Assembly (NCBI GenBank): GCA_021234155.1
Contig: JAJEKV010000092.1
Span: 3,955,708 to 4,019,707 of the forward strand
Reading direction: 5' to 3'
DNA length: 64,000 nt
Source: Isoetes taiwanensis
Taxonomy: Eukaryota > Streptophyta > Lycopodiopsida > Isoetales > Isoetaceae
The position numbers were made by a program, and so were the translations under genes. The notes below the pieces were generated by a model. That model was not told the DNA's origin, searched no databases, and saw only the letters and a program-made list of their open reading frames with translations. Shown one piece after another: positions 22,590-33,546 of the stretch (position 1 is its first letter; every line of letters starts with the position of its first letter).

Positions 22590-22830
22590 GGTTGATTCCG
22601 TGGGGTGGAATCACCACCGTGGATTCTCGCTCGGTGGAATCACCACACATTGCGCACGCCGCTTAGCAGGCCCCGCATAATGGCGCATAACCGACTTGAC
22701 GCCCGACTTGAAGTAGCATCATTGCCTCCGCGGCATGCAATGATGCATGAGTATATGTTTCAAACCCGGTGGAATCAATTAATTGGTGATTCCATCCGGT
22801 GGAATCACTTAATTGGTGATTCCAGGGATA
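22590..22830. repeat. Palindromic GGAATCAC array, block 3
   Basis: Two clusters: 22,590-22,645 and 22,778-22,826. The second holds two units of GTGATTCC(A)TCCGGTGGAATCA with AATTAATTGG spacers. Confidence 0.8.
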
Positions 22831-22864
22831 AATTGACGACTTTCGGGATTTATTTCGACCAGTA

Positions 22865-23830
22865 GTTTTACAAAATGTATTAATACATTGTGTATTTGTA
22901 CACATTGTATTTATATTTATAGTATTTTGTACACATAGTATTTATACGAGTAGTCTTACAAATTACAAGATTTCTTATACATAGAGTATTAATACACCTA
23001 GTATTTATACATTGTGTATTTGTACACAGTATTCATACTTATAGTATTTTGTACACATAGTATTTATACCTAATAGTCTTACAAATTACAAGATTTTTAT
23101 ACATAGAGTATTAATACATTGTGTATTTGTACACATAGTATTCATACTTATAGTATTTTGTACACATAGTATTTATACTAATAGTCTTACAAATTACAGT
23201 ACTTATACATAGAGTATTAATACATTGTGTATTTGTACACAGAGTATTCATACTTATAGTATTTTGTACACATAGTATTTATACCTAATAGTCTTACAAA
23301 TTACAAGATTTCTTGTACATAGAGTATCAATACATTGTGTATTTGTACACGTAGTATTCATACTTATAGTATTTTGTACACATAGTATTTATACCTAATA
23401 GTCTTACAAATTACAAGATTTTGTACATAGAGTATCAATACATTGTGTATTTGTACAATGAGTATTCATACTTATAGTATTTTGTACAAATAGTATTTAT
23501 AATGAAGTAGTCTTACAAATTACAAGATTTATACATAGAGTATTAATACATTGTGTATTTGTACAACAAAGTATTTATACTTATAGTATTTTGTATGCAT
23601 GTTATTTATAATGAGTAGTCTTACAAATTACAAGATTTATACATAGAGTATCAATACATTGTGTATTTGTACACGAAAGTATTTATACTTATAGTATTTT
23701 GTATGCATGGTATTTATAATGAGTAGTTTTACAAATTACAAGATTTTATAATGTAGAGTATTAATACATTGTGTACTGCATTAATGTAGTATTCATACTT
23801 ATAGTATTTTGTGCATATGCTAAACTCATC
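22865..23830. repeat. AT-rich tandem array, block B, ~115-bp unit
   Basis: About eight units of roughly 115 bp. Each contains TACATAGAGTATTAATACA, TTGTGTATTTGTACA, ATACTTATAGTATTTTGT and TAGTCTTACAAATTACAAGA. The words overlap those of block A, but here they are organised in a higher-order repeat. Noncoding. Confidence 0.9.
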
Positions 23831-23879
23831 AAATTAAAAACCATAGTATTCGTGCAAAACTAAAGATATTACAAACCAT

Positions 23880-26260
23880 CTAAGCAAGGCTCTCCATCTC
23901 AACTTCCTTCCAACTCCGCTTTCTTGTCCTTTGGCCCCTCTTCCCTATTTCCAAGAGTGGCTTCATCCTTGCAAGGCTCGCTCCATATGCCTCCTCTTCC
24001 TCCAAAGACCGACAAAGACATTATAGTTGTGTCTTGTCCATCCTCTTCGCCCATCCTCTCAAGCCCGGTGTCGAAGTTGTCTCATCATCGCCCTGTGGCT
24101 ATGAGGAGGCCGGGATCCTTGGAGGCCCGCCCCATAACCCTTGCAACACACGATTCTAGTGAGGCCCTAGCTTCCTGTGCACTGGCCAACCCAACTTTCT
24201 TCATAGGGAGAATGTCATCCTCTAGACTAACTATCTCTTCAAGTGAATCTCCGTGGGGACCCCTGTGTGTACAAAGGGCAAGTGCTCCATGCCACCACTT
24301 GCATTTCCATAATCCGAACCTAGAACCTTCAAGATGTCCTCCTCTCAGAATCGCCCATTAGTTGAATAACCTTAACTTGGTGTTTGCAAAGGTTACCTTT
24401 GGCACCCCACTCGCAATCACAACTCGCCCAATTCCTCGCGGTGCCCCACTCACAAAGTACGGTTGGCGGTTGAGATCAAGAGTTCGACATATGCCTCGCC
24501 TCCTTCGAGGTCTACAAAGGTGATCAGATCATCCGAATGCGCCTCGCCCCTCGAATAGCCGATTCTATAATTTTCTCTTGTGATGTGTTTATGACAAAAC
24601 CAGCCTCTTTCATCCCCCTGTGTGCTTGTAAATGAAACAACGTGGTGTGTTAGTGCACACGTAAGTATACAAAACACGTTATCTTTTGCAAATTACCTTG
24701 AGTATGTTGTATGTGCCTCAACTTCATTGACAAGCATATGTAGTAGCCAGTCCATCCTCCTTCCCTTCAGACAGGATTTGGAGATGCCCAAAGCATCTTT
24801 AGTATCTTGTGCCAACCCTCTATTGCAAAGATTGGTTTCTTGGTTTGAATGGGGAACATTCTTGTGGCCAACACCCATTCACATATATTGCGAGTCCACT
24901 CACGACTCATGTAGGAGGCCAATCTGGGATACTGAGGATACTTTCCTTTCAGGGTTTCCAACTTTCTCAAAGCTTCTACTTTAACAGCCTCCTTGTAATC
25001 CTCTCCATATTCATTGTTACCTGGGGGACACTTGATTCCATACATGATCTCACCCAATTCCTTAAACATTTGGTTCCTTATCTCCTTGTTCTTCACGTTC
25101 TTGACTAACCACTTCAACCAGTCTCTTCTCACATGCCAGATGCAAAGGTTCAAGCGCACGCTAGGGTAAACCTGAAGTGTGGAGAGATGCCACATGCTCA
25201 TAGAGTGTGAAAAATGAACCACTTAAAATTGCTCATAGTGGAAACATTGTTACCTTTTTAATTGCATGTATTTCGGCATCACAAGAATCGGTGATAAAGC
25301 ATGAGGGCTTCCAGTGTTGAGTCATGGCGCTCAACCCACACTTTCATGGCTTCTAGCCATCTTGCAATTGCATCTTTCTTCTGGGAGTTCGTGATAATCC
25401 AAGCCAAAGGCATCCCATTGAAGTAGTCATCGAATCCAATGATAGTGAAGAGGTAGTACCTTTAATGTAAAGTAGCAACACAACTTAAGAATGTTGGCAA
25501 GGAAGCTAAAGTCTTATATGAGCATTGAAATGCAAGAGGTGCAACCCTACCTCATCCCGTTCGTCTTGTAGGTGGAGTCGAGACACAATGCCCTATCCTT
25601 TCCAAATCTCAACAAGGCTCCTCTTTGGGTGGGAGTCATTACACCCAATTGGAAGATCTCACCTTGCTCATAATGGAATACACTGTCAAGGTGTTGTTGC
25701 ACCCACATATGAGTGCTTGTAGCTTCATCTTCATGCAACTTCCAAACATTTCGGGTCACTTCCTTTTCAATGTTGTAGATTTCATGCATCTTTAACATGT
25801 CATCTCTCGAAAGCCCCTCCAAACCAAGTAGTTCCTTCTTCAAGCTCACTCTTTCTTGGTGGATATTCATCACCATTCTAGGTGCAATGTAATGCAATAG
25901 CTTTTGTTTGATCCATTCTCTCTTTTTCATCCGTGAGCCACCTGAGCCAGCCTATACCTCAACCCTTTTCGCCAGCCTAAAGCTTTACCGCGGGCAAATT
26001 TGACCTTCTTTGGTTCACATGATCCCATTTGTGGTAGGTAATTTGAGTGGTTTCTGGAAGAAGGTAGAGTTGTCTCAAAGTGAAATGACATTGGCATCCC
26101 CTTCTAACACTCTCCCCCCTTTGAACCCTCCTCCTCCTTTGCCCTGGAGGACGAGGTCGATCTTCCACAACATGGGTGTTCCCAGAATTGTCTTGGGGCC
26201 CAAAACTACACCAGTACCTGCTTTCCACCATGGAGGATGAATCAGCCATGCTTTAATTTC
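23880..26260 (-). pseudogene. MURA-type Mutator transposase of the MULE
   Basis: DDE transposase acting on the element's ends. Minus-strand order: CQCHF ... ITYHKWDHVN (26,010-26,100), the N-terminal zinc-like part; LCLDSTYKTNGM with the first Asp (about 25,575); after a GT-AG intron (25,460-25,550) YYLFTIIGFDDYFNGMPLAW; FITDSCDAEIHAIKK with the second Asp (about 25,292); after a second intron (25,172-25,253) VYPSVRLNLCIWHVRRDWLK, carrying the C..H motif; and IFAIEGWHKILK with the likely catalytic Glu at 24,818-24,820. The C-terminal part continues with LGISKSCLKGRRMDWLLHML and ends in poorly resolved exons to about 23,900. Frameshifts lie near 25,330, 24,800 and 25,940, so the copy is broken unless these are sequence errors. 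Confidence 0.85.
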
Positions 26261-26714
26261 CATGTGTAATCTACAAAACTAAAGAACTGCATACCTTTTC
26301 AGAGAAAGATATGTCCGGCTGCCTGGTTTTGATAGCCCCTTATTCATTTGAGAGCTTCTTATATAGAAGTTGCAGGGTGCATCCCCATTTTTTTGCTCCC
26401 CAGCAATGAAATCCGGGACTCGTGAGGTGGGAATATAGGAAACCCACACCAATTGCGTGCCTCCTCCATCCAGATCAGGACCCTGGTGCTCTAGAACCGT
26501 CCAGGGCAGCCGACTGTGGTCAAAATGCCCTTCTGCAGGGTTTGTTTGCCAAATCTCTGCTTGCACCTGCCACAAGAAGCGTAATGAAGCGTAATTAGAG
26601 CTTAGCCACAACAAAGAGATGGAACTGGAAAGTGCTTGCCTCCTCAATCTTCTCTTCGAGGTCCATGACAAGCTCCGCTGAGGACTCCTGCTCGCTGTGA
26701 TCGAGGAGTTCCAC
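26261..26714. other. MULE interior without assigned gene
   Basis: Open minus-strand frames (26,746-26,279) may hold 5' exons of the transposase, but no domain is recognisable. Confidence 0.35.
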
Positions 26715-27480
26715 GCAGGTGATTCCGTCCGGTGGAATCGGCACACCTACGTCCGCAGGCCGGACGAACTCACGACGCCACAACGTCCGTCAACCGGTTT
26801 CCGCGAACGGACCGGATGCATCCACTTGTCGTCCCGCGGAATCACGTGTGTTCGGAATCACCAGATCGAGTCACCGGGAGTGATTCTATCTCGCGTAGAT
26901 CATGGATCCGCGGATTCCATCCGGGCGGAATCACGGATGGTTGATTCCATCCGGCAGAATCGTTCGCATTGATTCAACTCGACGGAATCACTAAACCGTG
27001 ATTCTCGCCGAACGGAATATTTGTTGTGATACCGTCGGGCGGAATGAAGTCGCCGCGGATTCCATCTCAAGAATCGCTAGCTTGTGATTCCACGGGCTGT
27101 ATCCATGTCGTGATTCCATCCGCGGAATGGCCATGATGTTGTGATTCTATCCGCGTAATATATTCGCCGTGATTCCGCCTCAAGAATCGGGCATTTGTGA
27201 TTCCACAGAGTGAATCGCGTGGTCGATATTCCATCCGGTGGAATAGTCACGCGTTGTGATTCCACCAAAGGGATAGGTGAGTTGTGATTCCATCTCACGT
27301 AATCGCATTAATCGGAGATTCCATCCGGGCGGAATAGCATGGTTGTGATTCCGCCCGGGCGGAATAATCACGCCCTCGTGATACCTTCCTGAGGAATACA
27401 TTTGGCGTGAGTGATTCCGTCGCCTCGGAAATCACTGGGAGATTCCGTCCGCAAGGGAGAATACCGCGGATACCAGGAAG
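26715..27480. repeat. Palindromic GGAATCAC array, block 4 (largest)
   Basis: More than 20 units of GTGATTCC(A/G)TCC(G)GG(C/T)GGAAT with variable spacers, reading GTGATTCC mainly on the plus strand. It adjoins the right terminal repeat as block 1 adjoins the left. Confidence 0.88.
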
Positions 27481-27554
27481 GTATATATCCCATGAAAGCG
27501 ACCGCCGTGCACGAAAAAACGGGCTTCAGTGCGAGAGAACGGGTTTGCGGCCCG

Positions 27555-27620
27555 GTGATTCTGCGGCAAGGAATATCTTGCGAAGGAATCACAATAACCG
27601 GGGTAAAAATATTTTGTTCC
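27555..27620 (-). repeat. MULE right terminal inverted repeat
   Basis: Mirror of the left repeat, followed directly by the second copy of the target duplication (27,621-27,629). Confidence 0.93.
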
Positions 27621-27629
27621 GGCTATAAC

Positions 27630-28365
27630 TGGCCAGAATTTGGATCCATAAGTTTGCTCGAAGTTCTCACTAAGAAAATTCAATAAGAATTAAGAACTAG
27701 CAGTAGGGCAGGCTTGGGGGCAAGGGTTGGCTAGTTCTCGATGAAGGTAATGGTGAAAAATAGGAAGGAGAAAAGAAAAGGAAGAATACGGGCAAGGTGC
27801 TAGCTTATGAAGTTCCTTTGAAGGGACCGAGACTCTACTTGGTGTCGTGATGCCCTTGTTTGATTCGTTGCTTCTGCTTTTGCTATGATTGTGGCATTAA
27901 GTATGTGCGTTGTTAATGTTTTTTCTTTTTTTTGGTATCTTCGTTTCAAGCATTCCATTTGGTATCACCATTTAGTGTGAGTGAGATATAGTGTAATATT
28001 CGTGTAATGTTTTGCATGAGGTGGTACCATGAGCAAAGCAAGATTAGCAAATAAAATGCATGTACATCCTCTGTAGACACAAGTACAATGATAAACTTTC
28101 CAATTCTCAATAGAAGTTGTGCAATTGTGAAAGATCATCACACAAGACAAAGTACATACCCAACATTCTATAAACAAGTCCTCCCTATGGATGCATGTTT
28201 GTTTGAGCAAGAGAGTATGGATCTCTATTCCAGTGCTTTACTTATATTAGCTGATTACTGCCCTATCACCCTGCAAAAAGGAAGCAAGTTAAGATGCATA
28301 TCATGTAATTACTACTAAATTGACCAGCCATTTAGCCACAACATTCATTACAAGAGAATAGGCGT
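27630..28365. other. Flank of the MULE, nothing recognised
   Basis: No supported gene or repeat. Short open frames only. Confidence 0.4.
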
Positions 28366-28369
28366 TTAT

Positions 28370-29090
28370 TGTCAGTTTTTTTGTCACTTTGTAGACCACT
28401 GCATTTTTCAGAGAACTGACAAAAATGTGACCATAAAAATGTCAAAAATTAGTGAAGGTAGATCGTCAGTTTTTTGTCACCTTTTTTGACAAATTTTTGA
28501 CACTCTATTTGTCATCTATATAGCATTTTTTTGTCACTTTTTTGGGCAATTCTTTGACATCTATATTGTCATACCTTAGGCAAAATTTTGACACCCTATT
28601 TGTCATCCTTATAGCATTTTTTTGTCACTTTTTTGGGCAATTCTTTGACATCTATATTGTGTCATATCTTAGTTTGTTGTTTGACAATTTATTGTCATCT
28701 AGAGTGTCATATTTTATATCTATTTTTGTCACTTTTTTGGCAATTCTTTGGCACCTAGTGTATCAATTTCAGATGATTTTTTGTCATTTTTCTGGCAAGT
28801 CTTTGGCACCTATTTTGTCACATTTTAAGTTGTCTTTGCACCTTTTTGACACCTATTTTAACTTATTTTAGGTCATATTTGTCACTTTTTTGGCAATGTT
28901 TTGACAACTATTTGGTCATATTCTAAATTATTTTTGTCATCTATAAACATATTTGGGTAATTTTTTGTCACTTTTTCTAGCAATTCTTAGTCACATTTTT
29001 GACATATTTTAAATCATCTTTTTGACACATCATTGTCGTCTGTTTGGCACATGTGTTGTTTTCTTTTTTGACATTTTTTAGCAATTTTAA
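28370..29090. repeat. T-rich TTTTTGTCAC / TTTGACA repeats
   Basis: TTTTTGTCACTTTTTTGGCAA and CTTTGACATCTATATTGTCAT-like words recur about every 70-90 bp. A related segment (TTTTTGTCAC...TAGACCA.TGCA) recurs in the same orientation at 35,409-35,440. This looks like the subterminal region of a DNA transposon. Confidence 0.7.
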
Positions 29091-29279
29091 TTTTTAATGT
29101 TAGTTCACAATGTCTGAGAAGAATACTGGACATAAAATTTTTACCAACCATAGAAGCAATTTCTATTCATCATGTTAAGTTCATAATGTCTGAAAAAAAC
29201 AATACACATGAATTGTTTACGAAGAAGTTTATGACAAACGAAATAATAAAGATGTTTGATTAAACACTATTAATTTCAA

Positions 29280-30688
29280 CCTCCTCACTATCAATACTAG
29301 ATGTAGTATCTTCACTTCCAGTGCCAGTGCTAGATCCATCGCTTGAACTTCCGCTCGATGATTCAGACATATCCAACTACATAGGAAAAAAATAAGTTAT
29401 ATGGCTACAACTTAGATAAAAACCTACATGCACATCGTCTTCATTCTCCTCACATGGTACTTGATCTGCAACAGTTTTCCCCTTGATATTTACTGCTGGA
29501 ACCATGCCCTTACCAACATAATCATGTGCCATGTGCTACAAGATAATTAAATAGAGTTAATGCTAACTAATATTCATATATGTATATTTAAATTGTGATT
29601 TTTAAAATTGCAATTGTACCTTTGTTTCTAGAAATACACGTCCTTCATCACTCTCGCGTTGGATCCATTTCTTCCATCCTCCAATTTCCTTAATCTCGAG
29701 AATGACTTTCTCAGTAGGATAACCTCTGAAGTAGGCATACTAAATATTGCAAACACGAGGAAGTTATAATTTGTATCTATAGTACTTGATTCTAAACAAA
29801 TAAGATATGATATTACATAATTGGAGATGATTGATCTATCCCTACCCGACCCAGTGCATGGTTTCTTTTTTCTTTGAGATGCCGCCAACTTTTTCATGGG
29901 GTGCTCCACCTTCGCCAAGTCTAGAAATTTTTTCCAGTTTGCTTTTTTAACAGACGAAGGTTTGGATGTCAAACCTTTTCGCGCCTTTCGTCTTAGATAA
30001 TCCCTACCAATATAATCAAAGAAAATTAAAGCTCTAGATAAAACAAGAAAAAAGAATTTGGAAGGTCATATGTCTAACCTGTGATGATTCCATCTATGTC
30101 CCAGTTGTTTCAGGATATCCTTCTCATTAAACCAGCACCGAATTGATTCTTCAAGTCATTAATCACGTCTTGCTTCTGGCTCAGCTTAACTTGTCGCCAG
30201 TTTAGATGTATCTCATGGCAATGGTCCAACATGTAACTGCTTGCAATGTCCATAAACTCTTTTCCATGAGCATCGGGATGAACCTTTCCACCACTAGACA
30301 CACACACCTACAACGTAATATAAAAAACATTATATTAATCAACAAGATAGGAACAAACACTCAAAACAATTAAAATTGATGTACAATATACCTTAGTGTC
30401 CCCCAACTTCTTAAAGCTCATAGCACGAGAGTTTTCCGATGCCATCAATTCACTACCTTCTACACGTGAATTCTCTTGTGTCTTGGAAGTACCACTACCA
30501 ACGAAAGACCTTCTCCTTCTCTTGAATTTCTTCGATGATGATGCACCTCCATTTGACGATTCACGTGCCACTGCGTCCTTTTGTTCCTCCGTTAACATTG
30601 ACAAGATTTTTGATAACGTCTTAGCTGAAACAACACCTTTCTCCTTCCTCTTTTCATTGTCCTTTCCATTAACCATCTTGAACTGCAT
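29280..30688 (-). pseudogene. PttA/En-Spm-type plant transposon protein (Transposase_24-like)
   Basis: Exon 1 (30,688-30,392) encodes KGVVSAKTLSKILSMLTEEQ and a basic stretch KKFKRRRRSFVG, ending at a GT donor. Exon 2 (from about 30,308) reads VCVSSGGKVHPDAHG and SQKQDVINDL, then in a shifted frame RCWFNEKDILKQLGHRWNHH. A third exon (29,997-29,820) reads DYLRRKARKGLTSKPSSVKK, ANWKKFLDLAK and KKKPCTGSGRDRS; a fourth gives GYPTEKVILEIKEIGGWKKW. The W-x6-rW.hr block followed by 'P..V....W..F.' and a Lys/Arg-rich 'K....TGS' is the pattern of PttA/En-Spm plant transposon proteins. One frameshift near 30,150 breaks it. A serine/acidic tail ends near 29,280. Confidence 0.62.
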
Positions 30689-31138
30689 ATAAACGACTTA
30701 CAAGTAAACAAGATATCTCGATGCACATTACCCAACAGAGAGAAAAAAAAAAAAAAAAACTAAAAACTAAAACACTACTGAAAAAAGTTACTAGTTAACA
30801 TAGACAACTTTATAAATAAGTAACAATATAAGTAAAGCAATTTCTATTTGGTCTTTCATTGAAAAATATATGGACAAAGGGGACATTGGACAAACCTATT
30901 CAATTGAAGATAATGCAAAACTAGAGACTGAACTTCTTCAGATGGCATTTTTAGCAATGAAAGAACAAACAGTCATTGGAATTTCTTTCCTTGTTCTCTA
31001 TTCAAATACTATAGGATAAATAAATGCAAAAAATTATTAAAATATAGTACGCAATGCTGAGGCAAAGCAATTTACCTTCGCAGCTATTCTTGGGATTAGA
31101 TACTAATTGCCCACATTTGTACATAGTAAACAAAAATT
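30689..31138. other. Spacer, nothing recognised
   Basis: AT-rich, no coding or repeat signal. Confidence 0.4.
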
Positions 31139-32967
31139 ATGGCATTTTCAAAGGTTAGAGCAATGGTGTTGTTCAATTGGGGATTGAACGATCCACTTTC
31201 TCTTTCAATATTGAGGATGCCACGTTACTTATTTTTAACCAGATTAAAAGAGGGTTTGGAGCCAACACAAATTATTTTCGTTGGCCTTCTCAGTGCTTGT
31301 GCTACTGGTACATTGGCTTTGGACCATGGGAAATGGATCCATGCAAGTGTTCAGAAAGCAGGATATGCAGATGATCTCATCCTTGCAAGTACGATGGTTG
31401 ACATGTACTCAAAGAGTGGAAGCACTGAAGGTGCCTATCTGGTATTTGACAGGATGACAAAACGAAATGTTTATACATGGACTACCCTAATCTCAACATA
31501 TTCTCAGACTGGACAATTTATTCACACGATCTCTATGTCTGTTACTCTGTTTTGTCCATCTGGTTCAGTGACAAAGTCATTTGTTCTACATATATCAACA
31601 TATGCCAAACCTTAACTGGCTTCTAACACTGTCTCGACAAAAGACCACCTCACCAAAACTTGTAGACAAAAAGTGCTCTATTCACAAATCATTGGATTAG
31701 TTAATCCGGTTTTGGTGGCATATCTGAGGCGGACAATTTCAGTTCTTGCAAGCTGTCCCCCACAAGAATGTTGCAGACAAGTTTTCCCGTGTATCTTGCC
31801 TCTGAATTGGGTTGTAATGGTTTCAGAAGACAATTTCCTTTAATTTGGAAGGGGGGAAAATTTGAGGCAATTTGGACGAAAGAAAAAGTTAGTCATGGAT
31901 GCCTACATATGAAGGACAAAATAGAAGCACACAAGCTCTTTTTGGAGATGCGGAAAGAGGGGATGAAAGCAAATGAGTTTACCTTTGCAACTATCCTCAA
32001 CATATGTGTTGGGTTGCCAGATCTTGATCTAGGAAAGCAGATGTAGATAAGCATGTGTTTTCTGTATGCTTTAAGCTCTTTGTTAAAGCCTTCTGTGTTT
32101 TTTTCTGCCTTAAACCCTTCCCTGTATTCTTTTTTTTATGCTTTAAGCACTTGTCTGTGTTTTTTTTTTCTTTCCAATGTGCATACAGAGAACAGAAGTA
32201 GAGGCAGACCTTGTACCACAATCAAGCTGGCTTTCAGACACCCATCATTTTTTATTCATTTTGTTTCTGACCTTTTAACCTAGCCTTAGCATTGCACATT
32301 TTATCACACCAGTTTCGTACACCGCTTTTGCCATAACACCTTTCTCATTTGCTAACTAGAACTGGCCTGAGCATATTTACCACCTTCTTAACAGATTTGC
32401 ATTGTTTTTCTTTAACAGACTTGCACTGACAGTGTAGCACTCTGAATAGACTCACAACAGGGATGTGAATTAGATGCAATGGTCAGCAACAGTGTAGCAC
32501 TGTGAATAAACTCACAACAGGGATGTGAATTAGATGCAATGGTCAGCACTGCTGATGCACGTGTTGTATTCAACTCTTCACACACTCTACTGATACATAT
32601 GGTACAGAGCAAATCCTGCTGCTGCTGCTGCTGCTCATGTTAACTAATTTGATTCAAATTCCATGTTGGACTTTATTGGGTTGGAATAATGCAGATGTAT
32701 TTATTTACTGTCAATTCATTCCTTATGGATTGCCAAGCTGTATTGCTTTGATTGCCAATGCCACAGTAGGTGTATGGCAAGGGGGGCAATTCGGAGAATG
32801 CTTTAGAAGCTTTAAAAGAGATGCAATCTGAGCATGCTAAAGTTATCAAGAATGGTAAGTTATTTTCTGAACTTCCTGCCAGGGAGCATATGCCTGGGGA
32901 TATAGAAGCGTATTGCCACTTTGAAAACTTGCACTATGCGAGCATAATAGAGCTCCTTAACTGGTGA
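31139..32967 (+). pseudogene. PPR (pentatricopeptide repeat) gene fragments
   Basis: 31,139-31,510 reads IIFVGLLSACATGTLALDHG, KWIHASVQKAGYADDLILAS, TMVDMYSKSGS and AYLVFDRMTKRNVYTWTTLI, about two PPR units of the PLS type used in organelle RNA processing. The frame then runs into unrelated sequence. A second piece at 31,900-32,046 gives AHKLFLEMRKEGMKANEFTF and ATILNICVGLPDLDLGKQM, and a third at 32,765-32,830 gives YGKGGNSENALEALKEM. The pieces come from one PPR protein but are separated by noncoding stretches with stops, so this is a dismembered copy. Working plant PPR genes are usually intron-poor and much longer. Confidence 0.8.
32433..32552. repeat. Two ~59-bp tandem repeats
   Basis: Two units share AGTGTAGCACT(C/G)TGAATA and CTCACAACAGGGATGTGAAT and end in AGATGCAATGGTCAGCA. 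A short (GCT)n run lies nearby at 32,614-32,634. Confidence 0.85.
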
Positions 32968-32989
32968 GAGTGTCCCTGTCTTAAAACGT

Positions 32990-33335
32990 CCACATGCTAT
33001 CATGCTATTGAGCTTGAAGACGTAGAGTTGCAGGAAAAAGATTGCATGGTATTTGCTGAAACTACAATTGTTAATGGCTCATGCCTTTGTATTGTGATTG
33101 CTACTGGAATGAACACAGAGATTGAGAAAATTCAGGCTCAAATTTAGGAAGCTGCATTGGAAGACAATGAAAAAACTCGATGAGTTCGAAGGATGGCTTA
33201 CCTCCGTCATTGGGGTGATCAGTGTTTAGGGTGGCCTGTTAACATTAAGTTCTCATGAGAGATGCACATATTATTTCAAAATTGCAGTTGCTCTTGAAGT
33301 AGCTGCAATGCCAGAGGGTTTGCCTACAGGGTTTG
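32990..33335 (+). pseudogene. ER-type Ca2+-ATPase (ECA) fragment
   Basis: Translation gives ELQEKDCMVFAETTIVNGSC, CIVIATGMNTEIEKIQAQI, then in another frame MKKLDEFEGWLTSVIGVI and CTYYFKIAVALEVAAMPEGL. These match the actuator-domain and M4 region of plant P2A calcium pumps, where MVFAGTTVVNGS, TGMNTEIGKI and VALAVAAIPEGLP are typical. The conserved Gly of FAGTT is Glu here, stops interrupt it, and introns are absent in this stretch. It is a short dead copy, not a pump gene. It lies between PPR fragments and a Copia element. Confidence 0.82.
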
Positions 33336-33546
33336 CCAGAAGCTGCTTGAAGACCTACAGGGTTCTACTGCTTGAAGACCAGTTTACTTTATGTAATGAA
33401 GTCGCATATATCAAGGAAAATTGTGCATCCCTCAGCTATCCAAATGTTCAATCTCAAATTTATCAAAGAGTTTAGAACATTAAAAAGCTTGAACAGCGTA
33501 TTTGAGATGAGAAGGTTTTCGAAAAGTAGCACTAGTATAGAGAGCG

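Larger units (their letters stand above)
16038..27620. mobile_element. Complete 11.6-kb Mutator-like element (MULE) with Ulp1 and transposase genes
   Basis: GGCTATAAC occurs at 16,029-16,037 and at 27,621-27,629, a 9-bp direct repeat as made by Mutator transposases. Directly inside are 66-bp terminal inverted repeats: six divergent outer bases starting with G, then 60 bp that are identical (16,044-16,103 against 27,555-27,614). The interior holds, left to right, a Ulp1-type protease gene (+), an unknown ORF (+), an AT-rich array, the unknown ORF again (-), a second AT-rich array and a MURA-type transposase (-), with four GGAATCAC arrays. MULEs carrying Ulp1-like genes are known in plants; the full combination here is not one I recognise. 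Confidence 0.9.

Noticed and set aside
22865-23830. Regular ~115-bp repeats that might suggest a CRISPR-like array
   Set aside because: Plant nuclear context, unit much longer than CRISPR repeats, no unique spacers and no cas genes.
23924-24361. 145-codon plus-strand frame
   Set aside because: Antisense to the likely C-terminal exons of the minus-strand MULE transposase; composition is that of a shadow frame.
16008-27655. Inverted AAACTTATG/CATAAGTTT outside the MULE ends as a longer terminal repeat
   Set aside because: The 9-bp direct repeat GGCTATAAC directly abuts the 66-bp repeats and sets the ends; the outer match is short and probably chance.
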